This document shows, piece by piece, positions 44,383-52,311 of a DNA stretch of 56,559 bases. The stretch is from the NCBI GenBank assembly GCA_002347685.1, contig DDWS01000060.1, positions 1 through 56,559 of the forward strand, written 5' to 3'. The number at the start of each line of letters is the position of its first letter. The stretch's first letter is position 1. The translations under genes were made by a program, and so were the position numbers. The stretch is from Syntrophaceae bacterium UBA2280. Its GTDB lineage: Bacteria; Desulfobacterota; Syntrophia; Syntrophales; Smithellaceae. The notes under the pieces are model-generated. The model searched no databases. It had not been told where the DNA came from and worked only from the letters and a program-made list of their open reading frames with translations.

Positions 44383-44991
44383 TTAACCTGCCAGAATCCT
44401 CAATGATTTCTTGAGCAGATCATCCATGGCCGGCTCCCCGTCGCACTGACCGGCAACCTTGTCAATGGCCGATCTGGCCGTGTTGGGTTTATATCCCAGA
44501 TTCACCAGGGCGGACAGCACATCGTCGAGGACCATTTCCCGAAGGTTTCGACCCGGATCCACGGCAGACACCTGATGCTGCGCCATTTTTTTGATCACTT
44601 TTTCCCGAAGCTCCAAAATGATACGCTCGGCCATTTTCCTGCCGACACCGGGAATACACACCAGCTTGGCCACATCGCCGCCGGAAATGGCACGCAGCAG
44701 ATCGTTGACGGCAATACCCGACAAAATGCTCAGGGCTATTTTCGGCCCGATACCGCTAACCGATATCATCATTTGAAAAAGGTCTCTTTCCTCCTGCGTG
44801 TAAAAACCGAACAAATGGATCGCGTCTTCCTTCACATGGGTGTGAATATGCAGAATCACCGTCTGCCCTTCTTCGGGCAGCGCATAAAATGTGGTGACCG
44901 GGATGAAAACACGGTAACCCACCCCCTGCGTGTCAACAACGATATGAGAGATTCCTTTATGGGCGATGCGGCCGGATAGCAAGGCAATCAT
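44383..44991 (-). CDS. ruvA: Holliday junction protein RuvA
   Basis: 202 aa. N-terminal OB fold (MIALLSGRIAHKG, VVDTQGVGYRVFIP, HIHTHVKEDAIHLFGF), two HhH motifs (VSGIGPKIALSILSG, IPGVGRKMAERIILEL) and a C-terminal RuvB-binding domain (LVNLGYKPNTARSAID). Start 44991 overlaps the ruvC stop (TGATG), a clear coupling. Confidence 0.95.
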   Translation of the reverse strand: MIALLSGRIAHKGISHIVVDTQGVGYRVFIPVTTFYALPEEGQTVILHIHTHVKEDAIHLFGFYTQEERDLFQMMISVSGIGPKIALSILSGIAVNDLLRAISGGDVAKLVCIPGVGRKMAERIILELREKVIKKMAQHQVSAVDPGRNLREMVLDDVLSALVNLGYKPNTARSAIDKVAGQCDGEPAMDDLLKKSLRILAG

Positions 44992-45470
44992 CAGAGAAGT
45001 TGCTCCTTTTGAAAATTGGCATGGCAAATGGCTGCGGCCAGCGCGTCGGCCGCATCCGCGGTCGGCAGCGAATCAAGCTTCAAAATCACCTTGACCATCG
45101 TCTGCACCTGTGTTTTTTCAGCGCGGCCGTAACCGACGACGGCCTTCTTCACTTCCAGCGGGGAGTATTCAATCACGGGAATCTGATGGTGCGCGCAGGT
45201 AAAAATAACCAGGCCTCGCACCTGCGCCTGCCGGATCAGCGAACGCACATTCTTCCCGTAAAAAATATTTTCCAAAGCGACCGCCTGCGGACTTGCCTGG
45301 CCGATCACCGAGGAAAGCTCCTGATGGATGAATGTTAAAACCTCCGACAGCGCGGCGGCTTTGCGGGGCCTTATTTCTCCGTGATCCACGTGCCGCAGAG
45401 TATTGCCGGTTTTATCAATCACCCCCCAGCCCGTGATGATACTTCCGGGATCGATACCTATAATTCGCAA
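44991..45470 (-). CDS. ruvC: Holliday junction resolvase RuvC
   Basis: 159 aa. RNase H-like: MRIIGIDPGSIITGWGVID (first Asp), VALENIFYGKNVRS (Glu), YSPLEVKKAVVGYGRAEKTQV and DAADALAAAICHA (final acidic pair). Cuts Holliday junctions. 31 bp after yebC, 1-bp overlap with ruvA. Confidence 0.95.
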   Translation of the reverse strand: MRIIGIDPGSIITGWGVIDKTGNTLRHVDHGEIRPRKAAALSEVLTFIHQELSSVIGQASPQAVALENIFYGKNVRSLIRQAQVRGLVIFTCAHHQIPVIEYSPLEVKKAVVGYGRAEKTQVQTMVKVILKLDSLPTADAADALAAAICHANFQKEQLL

Positions 45471-45501
45471 AATTCAGCCTTCATTGAAAATGCCGCGCGC
45501 C

Positions 45502-46251
45502 CTAACTGAGTTTTTCCATCACATCATCGTCGATATCAAAGTTGGCGTAAACGTTTTGCACATCATCATTGTCTTCGAGCTTTTCCATCATCTTAATCAT
45601 GGACTCGGCCTTGCCCGATTCCAGCTTCACCGTGTTGGAAGGGATCATGCTGATGCTCGCGGCCAGCCGCTTGATGCCTTTTTCGTCAATTGCCTTCTTC
45701 ACCGCTTCAAAAGCCGCGGGCTCCGTAATCACCTCATACTCACTGTCTTCCGCCTTGACATCTTCCGCACCGGCATCCAGGGCCAGTTCCATCAGATCAT
45801 CTTCGCCAATCACTTTCTTGTCGATCACGATACTGCCCTTTTTCGCGAACATCCAGGCCACACAGCCGTTTTCACCCAGGTTGCCTCCGTGCTTGGAGAA
45901 GATGTGACGGATCTCCGCCACCGTTCGATTCTTATTGTCCGTCATCACCTCGACGATGACGGCCGCGCCGCCGGGGCCGTAACCCTCATAGGTAATTTCT
46001 TCAAAGTTGGCCGCGCCATCGCCGGTGCCAATGCCTTTTTTAATCGCCCGTTCAATATTATCCTTGGGCATATTTTCATCCTTGGCCGCCATCACCGCCT
46101 GTCTCAGGCGGGAATTGCCCTCGACATCTCCGCCGCCCAGGCGCGCCGCCAGGGTGATTTCCTTAATAATCTTCGTAAATATTTTACCGCGTTTGGCGTC
46201 AATCGCCCCTTTTTTTCTCTTGATGGTGCTCCATTTAGAATGGCCGGACAT
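45502..46251 (-). CDS. yebC: YebC/PmpR-family regulator/translation factor
   Basis: 249 aa. Starts MSGHSKWSTIKRKKG with AGGAG upstream (a longer in-frame frame lacks support). Family blocks: GKIFTKIIKEITLAAR, MPKDNIERAIKKGIG, YEGYGPGGAAVIVEVMTDN, RTVAEIRHIFSKHGGNLG and VAWMFAKKG. YebC proteins act as transcription regulators or help translation of proline stretches. Head of the ruvCAB-queH operon. Confidence 0.95.
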   Translation of the reverse strand: MSGHSKWSTIKRKKGAIDAKRGKIFTKIIKEITLAARLGGGDVEGNSRLRQAVMAAKDENMPKDNIERAIKKGIGTGDGAANFEEITYEGYGPGGAAVIVEVMTDNKNRTVAEIRHIFSKHGGNLGENGCVAWMFAKKGSIVIDKKVIGEDDLMELALDAGAEDVKAEDSEYEVITEPAAFEAVKKAIDEKGIKRLAASISMIPSNTVKLESGKAESMIKMMEKLEDNDDVQNVYANFDIDDDVMEKLS

Positions 46252-46452
46252 ATGATTTTTCTCCTGAAAATCGATATTGGTGCTTACTTTGTCGGTCATA
46301 GCATAAGGCAATAAGCTTGTAAAGTTAATTACATCGTCATCAGTTCATGCGGCATGCCGTGGCCGGGAGGGGAAAAAATTTTGACAACCACGTCGGGCTT
46401 GCGTATGTTTGTCGCATGGCGGCGCGGGCCAACCCAAGTAAAGGAGAACCCT

Positions 46453-46800
46453 ATGAAATCGTACCGTGAAGAGATCTGGTTTGACATTCCCGGCCGAAGG
46501 GCCTTTCTCAACATTACCGGCCGGATACAGGAAGCCTTAAAGAAAAGCGGCATTCAGGAGGGTCTCGCGCTGGTCAACGCCATGCACATTACCGCCTCCG
46601 TGTTTATCAACGATGACGAAGTCGGCCTGCACCAGGACTACGAAGACTGGCTCGAAAAACTCGCGCCGCACGCACCGATATCCTTCTATCGTCATAACCG
46701 CACCGGGGAGGACAACGGCGATGCCCACCTGAAACGTCAGATTATGGGACGCGAAGTTGTAGTCGCCGTCACGAAAGGCAAACTGGATTTCGGCCCCTAG
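46453..46800 (+). CDS. YjbQ (UPF0047) family protein cut by an in-frame amber codon
   Basis: 115 aa as read; YjbQ proteins are about 138 aa. Conserved blocks MHITASVFINDDE, LHQDYEDWLEKLAP, YRHNRTGEDNGDAHLKRQIMG and VVVAVTKGKLDFGP are present. TAG follows at 46798-46800, and the same frame then continues with EQIFYGEFDGGRKKRVLVKI to a TGA at 46870-46872. That is the normal YjbQ C-terminus (usually ...WEQIFYGEFDG...), so a conserved Trp codon (TGG) has become TAG. AAGGAG precedes ATG 46453. Family members have thiamine phosphate synthase-like activity or metal-binding roles. Either a fresh nonsense mutation, a sequence error or read-through. Confidence 0.85.
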   Translation: MKSYREEIWFDIPGRRAFLNITGRIQEALKKSGIQEGLALVNAMHITASVFINDDEVGLHQDYEDWLEKLAPHAPISFYRHNRTGEDNGDAHLKRQIMGREVVVAVTKGKLDFGP

Positions 46801-46868
46801 GAGCAGATCTTTTATGGGGAATTCGACGGCGGCAGAAAGAAACGTGTTTTGGTGAAAATCATCGGGGA

Positions 46869-47303
46869 GTGAAGATAGAGAACAGGCGTGGAAGTGATGC
46901 CAAGCAGGAAGGATTGGGTGCGATTCCATCTGGCAAGTTCAAAAACAGCGATGCGTTCTTTCAGATTGCCATGTTGGCGTATAATCATTGGCGGTCTTTT
47001 AAACTCCTGGCGAATCTCCGCTATGGAAAGATCAGGACATTGGCCCGCATCGCAGACAACAAAATCAGGATTACACGTCTTAAACTGCCGATGATCAGCG
47101 CGAAGGTGGTCAAGTCCGGCAATCGTGACATGGTGAGATATTCGATCCACGATAAACGGACGCCCGCGTTGCTGCTGTTTTATGAATTTCCGGATCACCT
47201 TCGATTCAAAAAAACATCAGGGGTGCAAGGCATGAATACTCTAACTGATTTGATGCATGAACTTTCTTGCACGGAGTCGGTTCTAAATAGCGGCGGGGGA
47301 TAG
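46869..47303 (+). pseudogene. Transposase C-terminal relic (IS1380-like)
   Basis: From about 46908 the frame reads IPSGKFKNSDAFFQIAMLAYN, then LARIADNKIRITRLKLPMISAKVVKSG, which resembles the C-terminal end of DDE transposases of the IS1380 type (PSxxFxANxxxFExxxxAYN ... RxxxxxxAGRxxxxG). The N-terminal catalytic part is missing, and no terminal inverted repeat is visible. It begins at the end of the broken yjbQ gene and marks the edge of the AT-rich island. Confidence 0.5.
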
Positions 47304-47401
47304 TTCATGAAAATTTTTCTAACGGATTACGAAAATACTAAATGCATGCAGGATTCAGGTAACAATTTAAGGGCGCACGCTATAACCTAGCTGACCAATA
47401 G

Positions 47402-49273
47402 CTAATCCAACTTGAATTTTTCTTTCCAATCATCTGTCTCGGATATCTGAGGCTGTGCCTTCTTGTCAAAAATGAAATCACCCATTATAAGATAATCCAT
47501 TTCCGTGCGCATGAAGCATCTATAGGCGTCTTCTGGTGTGCAAACAATCGGTTCACCCCTTACATTGAAACTTGTGTTGACAACAAGGCCGTATCCCGTT
47601 TTTTGCTTAAAAGCATTGATTAAGTTCCAAAAGCGTTCATTTGTTCTTTTGTTTACGCTTTGTATCCGTGCCGAAAAGTCTATATGCGTTATTGAAGGTA
47701 CGTCAGAACGCAAATGATATAAACGCTCATACATTTTCAATTGATGATAATCAACCGGCAATGGCTTGATGCGCTTTTCGTGAACCTGCGCAACCAGCAA
47801 CATATATGGTGATGGATGGTCAAGGGCAAAGTATTCGGCAATATCTTCCTCCAGAACAGCCGGTGCAAAAGGCCTGAATCCTTCTCTATATTTGATTTTC
47901 AAGTTCAGTTTCTTTTGTGTGTCCGGCATGCAGGGATTCCCTAAAATACTGCGATTTCCGAGAGCACGGGGGCCATATTCCATCCTTCCTTGAAACCAGC
48001 CAACCACCAGGCCATGTTCAAGAAGATCCGCGGTTACTTTACACAGTTCGCCGTTATCTTCATAGTGAGTGTTCGGCGCGTTGAACTTTCTAGCCGTCCG
48101 CTTGATGTCATCTGTGCCATACTCCGGACCAAGGTATGCCCCTTCCATCGCGTCGTTTCCTTGTGAAACATGCCTTGGCCGATTCTGTCCTATATGCCAG
48201 GCTGCGTAAGCCGCCCCAAGCGCGCCGCCGGCATCACCTGCCGCCGGTTGAATCCAGATGTTTTCAAAAATGTTCTTTTTGAGTAGTTTGCCGTTTGCTA
48301 CACAATTGAGCGCAACACCGCCGGCCATAACTAGATTCTTGCTCCCCGTTAGCTTTTTAGCCGTTTTAGCTAGCAGATATAGTATTTCTTCAGTAACCTG
48401 TTGAATAGCCAGCGCCATGTCCATATATGGCTGGTCAAGTTCGCTCTCCTGTTTTCTTCTAGGAATGCCAAATAACTCCATCCATTTCTCATTCCTGCAC
48501 ATGGTTAGACCGGTTGCATAATTGAAATATTCCATATTTAAAAGAATAGAGCCGTCTTCCCGTACATCTACTAAATGGTTTAATATTATTTGTTTGAAAA
48601 GTTTAGTCTGCTTTGATTCTGTGTGTCCGTACGGCGCAAGGCCCATGAGTTTGTATTCGCCGCTATTTACTTTAAAGCCGCAATAATAGGTAAAGGCGGA
48701 ATAAAGCAGGCCCACTGAATGGGGAAAATCAAGCTCTCTTAATATTTTAATAGAGTTGTCTTGGCCTGAGCCGATAGTAGTGGTTGCCCATTCACCGACA
48801 CCGTCAACTGTAAGAATTGCCGCCTCTTCAAACGGTGAAGGATAAAAGGCGCTCGCGGCATGAGAAAGATGATGTTCCGGAAAGACAAAAGTTACTTTCC
48901 CATTTCCAAGCTTGGCTATGCTGTCTTTGAGCATTTTTCTCATGAAAAGCTTCTCTTTTATCCAAACAGGGATTGCTGAAATGAAGCTGGTTAGTCCCTG
49001 TGGTGTAAAAGCGTGATATGTCTCCAGAAGCCTTTCAAATTTAAGGTAGGGCTTGTCATAAAAAGCTACGCAATCGAGATCATTGATCTTTACGCCGCCT
49101 TCCTCCAGGCAATACCGGATTGCGTAATGTGGAAATTCGCTGGTATGTTTTTCACGGGTAAAGCGTTCTTCATGCGCTGCGGCAACGATTTTGCCGTCTA
49201 CCAGGAGAGCGGCGGCACTGTCATGGTAGTATGCCGATATGCCCAGAATCTTCCCCGTCAATTTAATTACCAT
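47402..49273 (-). CDS. NodU/CmcH/SxtI-type O-carbamoyltransferase
   Basis: 623 aa. N-terminal TsaD/Kae1-like domain (ILGISAYYHDSAAALLVDG, HHLSHAASAFYPSPFEEAAIL, TVDGVGEWATTTIG) and the C-terminal carbamoyltransferase domain (VGWFQGRMEYGPRALGNRSIL, RPFAPAVLEED, TSFNVRGEPIVCTPEDAYRCF). Moves a carbamoyl group from carbamoyl phosphate, via carbamoyl-AMP, to a hydroxyl of a sugar or small molecule. Next to DUF5989 and SxtJ-like genes. Clearly more A/T-rich than the housekeeping genes. Confidence 0.94.
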   Translation of the reverse strand: MVIKLTGKILGISAYYHDSAAALLVDGKIVAAAHEERFTREKHTSEFPHYAIRYCLEEGGVKINDLDCVAFYDKPYLKFERLLETYHAFTPQGLTSFISAIPVWIKEKLFMRKMLKDSIAKLGNGKVTFVFPEHHLSHAASAFYPSPFEEAAILTVDGVGEWATTTIGSGQDNSIKILRELDFPHSVGLLYSAFTYYCGFKVNSGEYKLMGLAPYGHTESKQTKLFKQIILNHLVDVREDGSILLNMEYFNYATGLTMCRNEKWMELFGIPRRKQESELDQPYMDMALAIQQVTEEILYLLAKTAKKLTGSKNLVMAGGVALNCVANGKLLKKNIFENIWIQPAAGDAGGALGAAYAAWHIGQNRPRHVSQGNDAMEGAYLGPEYGTDDIKRTARKFNAPNTHYEDNGELCKVTADLLEHGLVVGWFQGRMEYGPRALGNRSILGNPCMPDTQKKLNLKIKYREGFRPFAPAVLEEDIAEYFALDHPSPYMLLVAQVHEKRIKPLPVDYHQLKMYERLYHLRSDVPSITHIDFSARIQSVNKRTNERFWNLINAFKQKTGYGLVVNTSFNVRGEPIVCTPEDAYRCFMRTEMDYLIMGDFIFDKKAQPQISETDDWKEKFKLD

Positions 49274-49277
49274 TTTC

Positions 49278-49427
49278 TTAAAATAGCGTATAAATAAAAG
49301 GTGCGATAGCCGATCCGCTGGTCATGACAATCAGCGCACCAAATAACAATAATGTCAAAATAAGCGGCAATAGCCAAAATTTTTTTCTAACCCTTAAGAA
49401 CCCCAATAAATCATTGATAAAATCCAT
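49278..49427 (-). CDS. DUF5989 small membrane protein
   Basis: 49 aa: starts MDFINDLLGFLRVRKNFW, then one strong membrane segment (LPLILTLLLFGALIVM) and ends SGSAIAPFIYTLF, the DUF5989 ending. AAGGAGTAATTT lies before ATG. Four bases upstream of the carbamoyltransferase gene and 17 bp after the SxtJ-like gene. These small proteins ride with O-carbamoyltransferases (compare SxtK, about 54 aa). Probably an inner-membrane partner. Confidence 0.85.
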   Translation of the reverse strand: MDFINDLLGFLRVRKKFWLLPLILTLLLFGALIVMTSGSAIAPFIYTLF

Positions 49428-49444
49428 AAATTACTCCTTGCTCT

Positions 49445-49861
49445 TCAATATGGATGTTGAATGTCATCCGCGGTAAATTCATGCTCTCTCACTTTAAAAA
49501 CCGATTTGTGATCATTTTTCCATCGTTTTAATTGCAGCGAATCTTTACCGATCAATTGTCTAAGCAGGCCAATGGGAAAAACCAGCAGAAAGAATATTAT
49601 GCTTAAAATAATCTTCGACATTATGGAGCCCAAGATATGAGAAAAGCCTAGCCAAATTTTTGCTACCGGTTTGAATAAACTGGGCCAGATCATATCTACC
49701 AAAAGAAGCACAATGGCAACGCTGTATAGAACATGAACACCGCCGAAAAAAGCAACTAACAGGCAGATAAGCACCATAGCCATGCCGGTATCTTTTGCCT
49801 GGCTGGCGGTTATTTGCTTAGGGATGAGCCTTTTTATCTTTTCAATTTTTGAATCGGTCAT
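49445..49861 (-). CDS. SxtJ-family membrane protein
   Basis: 138 aa with three membrane segments (MAMVLICLLVAFFGGVHVLYS, VAIVLLLVDMIWPSLF, SKIILSIIFFLLVFPIGLL). The pattern of SxtJ proteins found beside carbamoyltransferases in many glycan clusters. With the two downstream genes it makes a three-gene unit like sxtI-sxtJ-sxtK. Function unknown; perhaps holds the transferase at the membrane. Confidence 0.82.
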   Translation of the reverse strand: MTDSKIEKIKRLIPKQITASQAKDTGMAMVLICLLVAFFGGVHVLYSVAIVLLLVDMIWPSLFKPVAKIWLGFSHILGSIMSKIILSIIFFLLVFPIGLLRQLIGKDSLQLKRWKNDHKSVFKVREHEFTADDIQHPY

Positions 49862-50197
49862 AGATTATTTCGTAAACTTATAAGTTACTGCTCTATCTAC
49901 TGTTAATACGCTGCCTATATTCAGCTCCAGTGGATCACTGAAAAATATCCCAATATTCGAAAACTTACCAACAAAAATTTTTATTTCTGTGAGCTTCTAT
50001 CACGTTAAGACCATTATTGCTACACTTTCGCAACCGAGAAAATCGGGTTTTTCTAAAAGCATGACTGGACTACATCATAAATTCTCTGCTTTCAATGCAT
50101 ACTGCCCAAAAAGATGAAACTATTTCATTGACAGTGAAACAAGAATTTTGCATAAGATCAAAACCTTAATATTCCTCTATCGCTCAGGAGTCACAGT
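49862..50197. other. AT-rich divergent intergenic region
   Basis: 336 bp between the SxtJ-like gene and the SGNH hydrolase, over 60% A+T by eye. Apart from the promoter at 50128-50156 and an AACCGAGAAAATCGGGTT hairpin near 50030, I see nothing in it. Confidence 0.6.
50128..50156 (+). promoter_or_regulatory. Sigma70-type promoter of the SGNH hydrolase gene
   Basis: TTGACA (50128-50133), 17-bp spacer, CATAAG (50151-50156). Confidence 0.5.
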
Positions 50198-51205
50198 ATG
50201 AAAAAAAGATGGTTTGTCAATTTTCTTATCTCATTTTTCGTTATACTGATAACAATCGGTGTATTTGAAATTGCTTTAAGACTTTTTGCGCCTTTGCATT
50301 TTACCGGATTTACAGATGCGTTTCATTATGATCCTGACTTGGGGTATAAAGCCATGCCTGGCCATCATCTTTCATTAACTGATTATCAGCAGGAGATGTA
50401 TGTTAATGCTATTGGCACCATAAATTTCCAGCGTGATTTTCAAGGGTACAAGAACTTAGTCTTTGCCGTCGGCGATTCCTACACTCAAGGCACAGGGCTG
50501 CCTGCGGATGCATCGTATCCGTTTCAGCTGGATTTGATGTTAAATCTGTACAACCATAAAGGGAGATATCGATATTCAAAAGATTATGGCATTGTCAATC
50601 TTGGGCTGGCAGCCTATGGAGGTGAACAATCATATATTGTTTTGAAAAGATATATCAATCTTATCGGTAAACCGAAACTCATTTTGTACATGGGGTGCGA
50701 TAACGATCCGGTAGATGATCAGCTCTTTAGGAGCGGTATAAGACATAAAAACATCGTAAAAGATAATCCAAGATACGGTGTTCTGTATCATCCAATCCGT
50801 TTGGTATTTTACAAATCAGAAATTGGTAAGAGATTCCGATATGTCATACAGGAAAAAGTGATAAGAAAATCAGCGGCAAACTCGGCATCCGTTGATTCAG
50901 GTCACCAAACAGCGGCTCACACTCAAATTCCGATTATAGAAAAGGTTATCGCACTCGCAAAAGAAAACGGATCAACTGTTATATTATCCTGGTCTGGCAT
51001 GAATGCATCCTATGACTACCTGAAGGAATGGGCTATTATAAATAATATTCAATTTGCAGATTGGCAACCCTTGGTAAACGACATATCAGAAAATATTGTC
51101 GATCTCCCCTTAGATAATCCTCATAGCGGGCTGCATTACAGGACATGGGTGAATTCTATGATTGCTCAATCTTTCAATAATGAGATACAAAAGGCAGCGA
51201 AATAG
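50198..51205 (+). CDS. SGNH/GDSL-type hydrolase, membrane anchored
   Basis: 335 aa. N-terminal membrane anchor (FLISFFVILITIGVFEIAL). The SGNH block I is VFAVGDSYTQGTGL (Ser), a Gly in VNLGLAAYGGEQ, Asn in MGCDNDPVDD, and the C-terminal catalytic dyad lies in DNPHSGLHYRTW. Such enzymes add or remove acetyl groups on polysaccharides. Transcribed away from the carbamoyltransferase unit; GC content is low like that unit. It could O-acetylate or deacetylate the same glycan. Confidence 0.85.
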   Translation: MKKRWFVNFLISFFVILITIGVFEIALRLFAPLHFTGFTDAFHYDPDLGYKAMPGHHLSLTDYQQEMYVNAIGTINFQRDFQGYKNLVFAVGDSYTQGTGLPADASYPFQLDLMLNLYNHKGRYRYSKDYGIVNLGLAAYGGEQSYIVLKRYINLIGKPKLILYMGCDNDPVDDQLFRSGIRHKNIVKDNPRYGVLYHPIRLVFYKSEIGKRFRYVIQEKVIRKSAANSASVDSGHQTAAHTQIPIIEKVIALAKENGSTVILSWSGMNASYDYLKEWAIINNIQFADWQPLVNDISENIVDLPLDNPHSGLHYRTWVNSMIAQSFNNEIQKAAK

Positions 51206-51360
51206 TTTCAGTCACCGCTGTTCTAACGCTAGACGAATAAACCTTGGTCGTCGATTTCAGGATTTTCTTGTGCACCCTCTGATCAGGCGGAGAGACATCC
51301 AATAGGGTAGCGTCAAGAACCTTTCGTATTTTTTGTAGTAGTAATCCATCGATCCGGTTG

Positions 51361-51417
51361 TTCACAAGCCACACAATCAGAGAGTCGCCAAAACTCCCGG
51401 ATCGTGTGGCTTGTGAA
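51361..51417. repeat. 14-bp perfect inverted repeat
   Basis: Arms TTCACAAGCCACAC (51361-51374) and its exact complement (51404-51417), loop 29 nt with an inner GAGT/ACTC stem. It lies 8 bp after the ATP-grasp stop on the minus strand. No U-tract; terminator-like hairpin or remnant of a small mobile element. Confidence 0.65.
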
Positions 51418-51424
51418 AAGGAAG

Positions 51425-52291
51425 TCAAGCGGGAATTTCCAAATGCGACCCGAGAAAATCATCAAAGGATTCCGGGTCAAGTCTGCACAGGCCGGCCAGA
51501 GGATAAAATGTCATTTCTCCAAAGTAGATCCGTTCATTTACGTAAAGCAAATCCACCCGGACAAAGAGAAACCCTCTGGACAGGTTCGTGGCATAGTCAA
51601 GCATCTTCTCATACTGCGGTGTTCGGGTAACCTTTTTTTGCAGAGGGGCAGAGCCATATTTGTTTTCCAGAAGATTCAAATCAACATCGAACATATTGAC
51701 ACAGTGTGATTCTGGAAGGTATTCATTGACTTCTACCTGGCGGGGCACGCCGTGATAGCAGTAGAAACCATACTCGTTTAGCGGCCCGCCATGCGCGGCC
51801 AGATACTCTTCACAAATGATGCGGGGGATGATATTTTTGTATGCCCATTCCCTGTATACTGGAAATAAATCTTCCTTCAAATATCTCTTTAGCAGACGAA
51901 GGGTCTCGGCCCAATCCATATCCGATTTACTTTTGCAAAATATATTTTGTTTACAACCGCTGCTTACTTTCAAGACGAACGCATCCGGCAGTTTGCTGAT
52001 GTCGATTTCTTCCGGTTTATCATAGACACCATACAACGCTTTGAGAATCTCCGGTCCGATTCGGTCTTCCACAAATTTTCGCACTTCGTATTTATCCGCA
52101 CATTGGGTGAGGAGGTCATCGCGCCAATTCATTTTCAGCCACTGGATTTTCTCAGTGAAGGATCGGGGATTTTTCAAATCCGGTCTGCGCCCCATTCTTT
52201 TGCGATATAACAGGGAAAGATATATTCTATCGGGGATGCTGCGGCCTGCAATGCTTCTGGCGAAGACAAAAAATGATTCTTTCTTATGCAT
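51425..52291 (-). CDS. TupA-like ATP-grasp enzyme
   Basis: 288 aa. ATP-grasp of the TupA-like family: KNPRSFTEKIQWLKMN, LTQCADKYEVRKFVEDRIG, VLKVSSGCKQNIFC (ATP-binding Lys), IICEEYLA, and VRVDLLYVNERIYFGEMTFYP with the acidic metal ligands. TupA proteins join amino acids in peptide-glycan polymers. Here it is the last gene after the radical SAM gene (20-bp gap), so it may ligate an amino acid or peptide bond onto the precursor product, or serve the surface glycan. No gene for a nucleotide-sugar is next to it. Confidence 0.82.
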   Translation of the reverse strand: MHKKESFFVFARSIAGRSIPDRIYLSLLYRKRMGRRPDLKNPRSFTEKIQWLKMNWRDDLLTQCADKYEVRKFVEDRIGPEILKALYGVYDKPEEIDISKLPDAFVLKVSSGCKQNIFCKSKSDMDWAETLRLLKRYLKEDLFPVYREWAYKNIIPRIICEEYLAAHGGPLNEYGFYCYHGVPRQVEVNEYLPESHCVNMFDVDLNLLENKYGSAPLQKKVTRTPQYEKMLDYATNLSRGFLFVRVDLLYVNERIYFGEMTFYPLAGLCRLDPESFDDFLGSHLEIPA

Positions 52292-52311
52292 CTGAATGCC
52301 TGGTGGGGATT

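Noticed and set aside
45403..46314. 303-aa plus-strand frame opposite yebC and ruvC
   Set aside because: Antisense shadow of two clear genes; His/Arg/Phe-rich composition typical of reverse frames.
46798..46800. Pyrrolysine at the yjbQ TAG
   Set aside because: The position is a Trp in the family and no methylamine enzyme or pyl gene is in view; mutation is simpler.
51174..51428. 84-aa minus-strand frame between the SGNH and ATP-grasp genes
   Set aside because: Runs across the inverted repeat and overlaps the SGNH gene end; no ribosome site and no domain seen.
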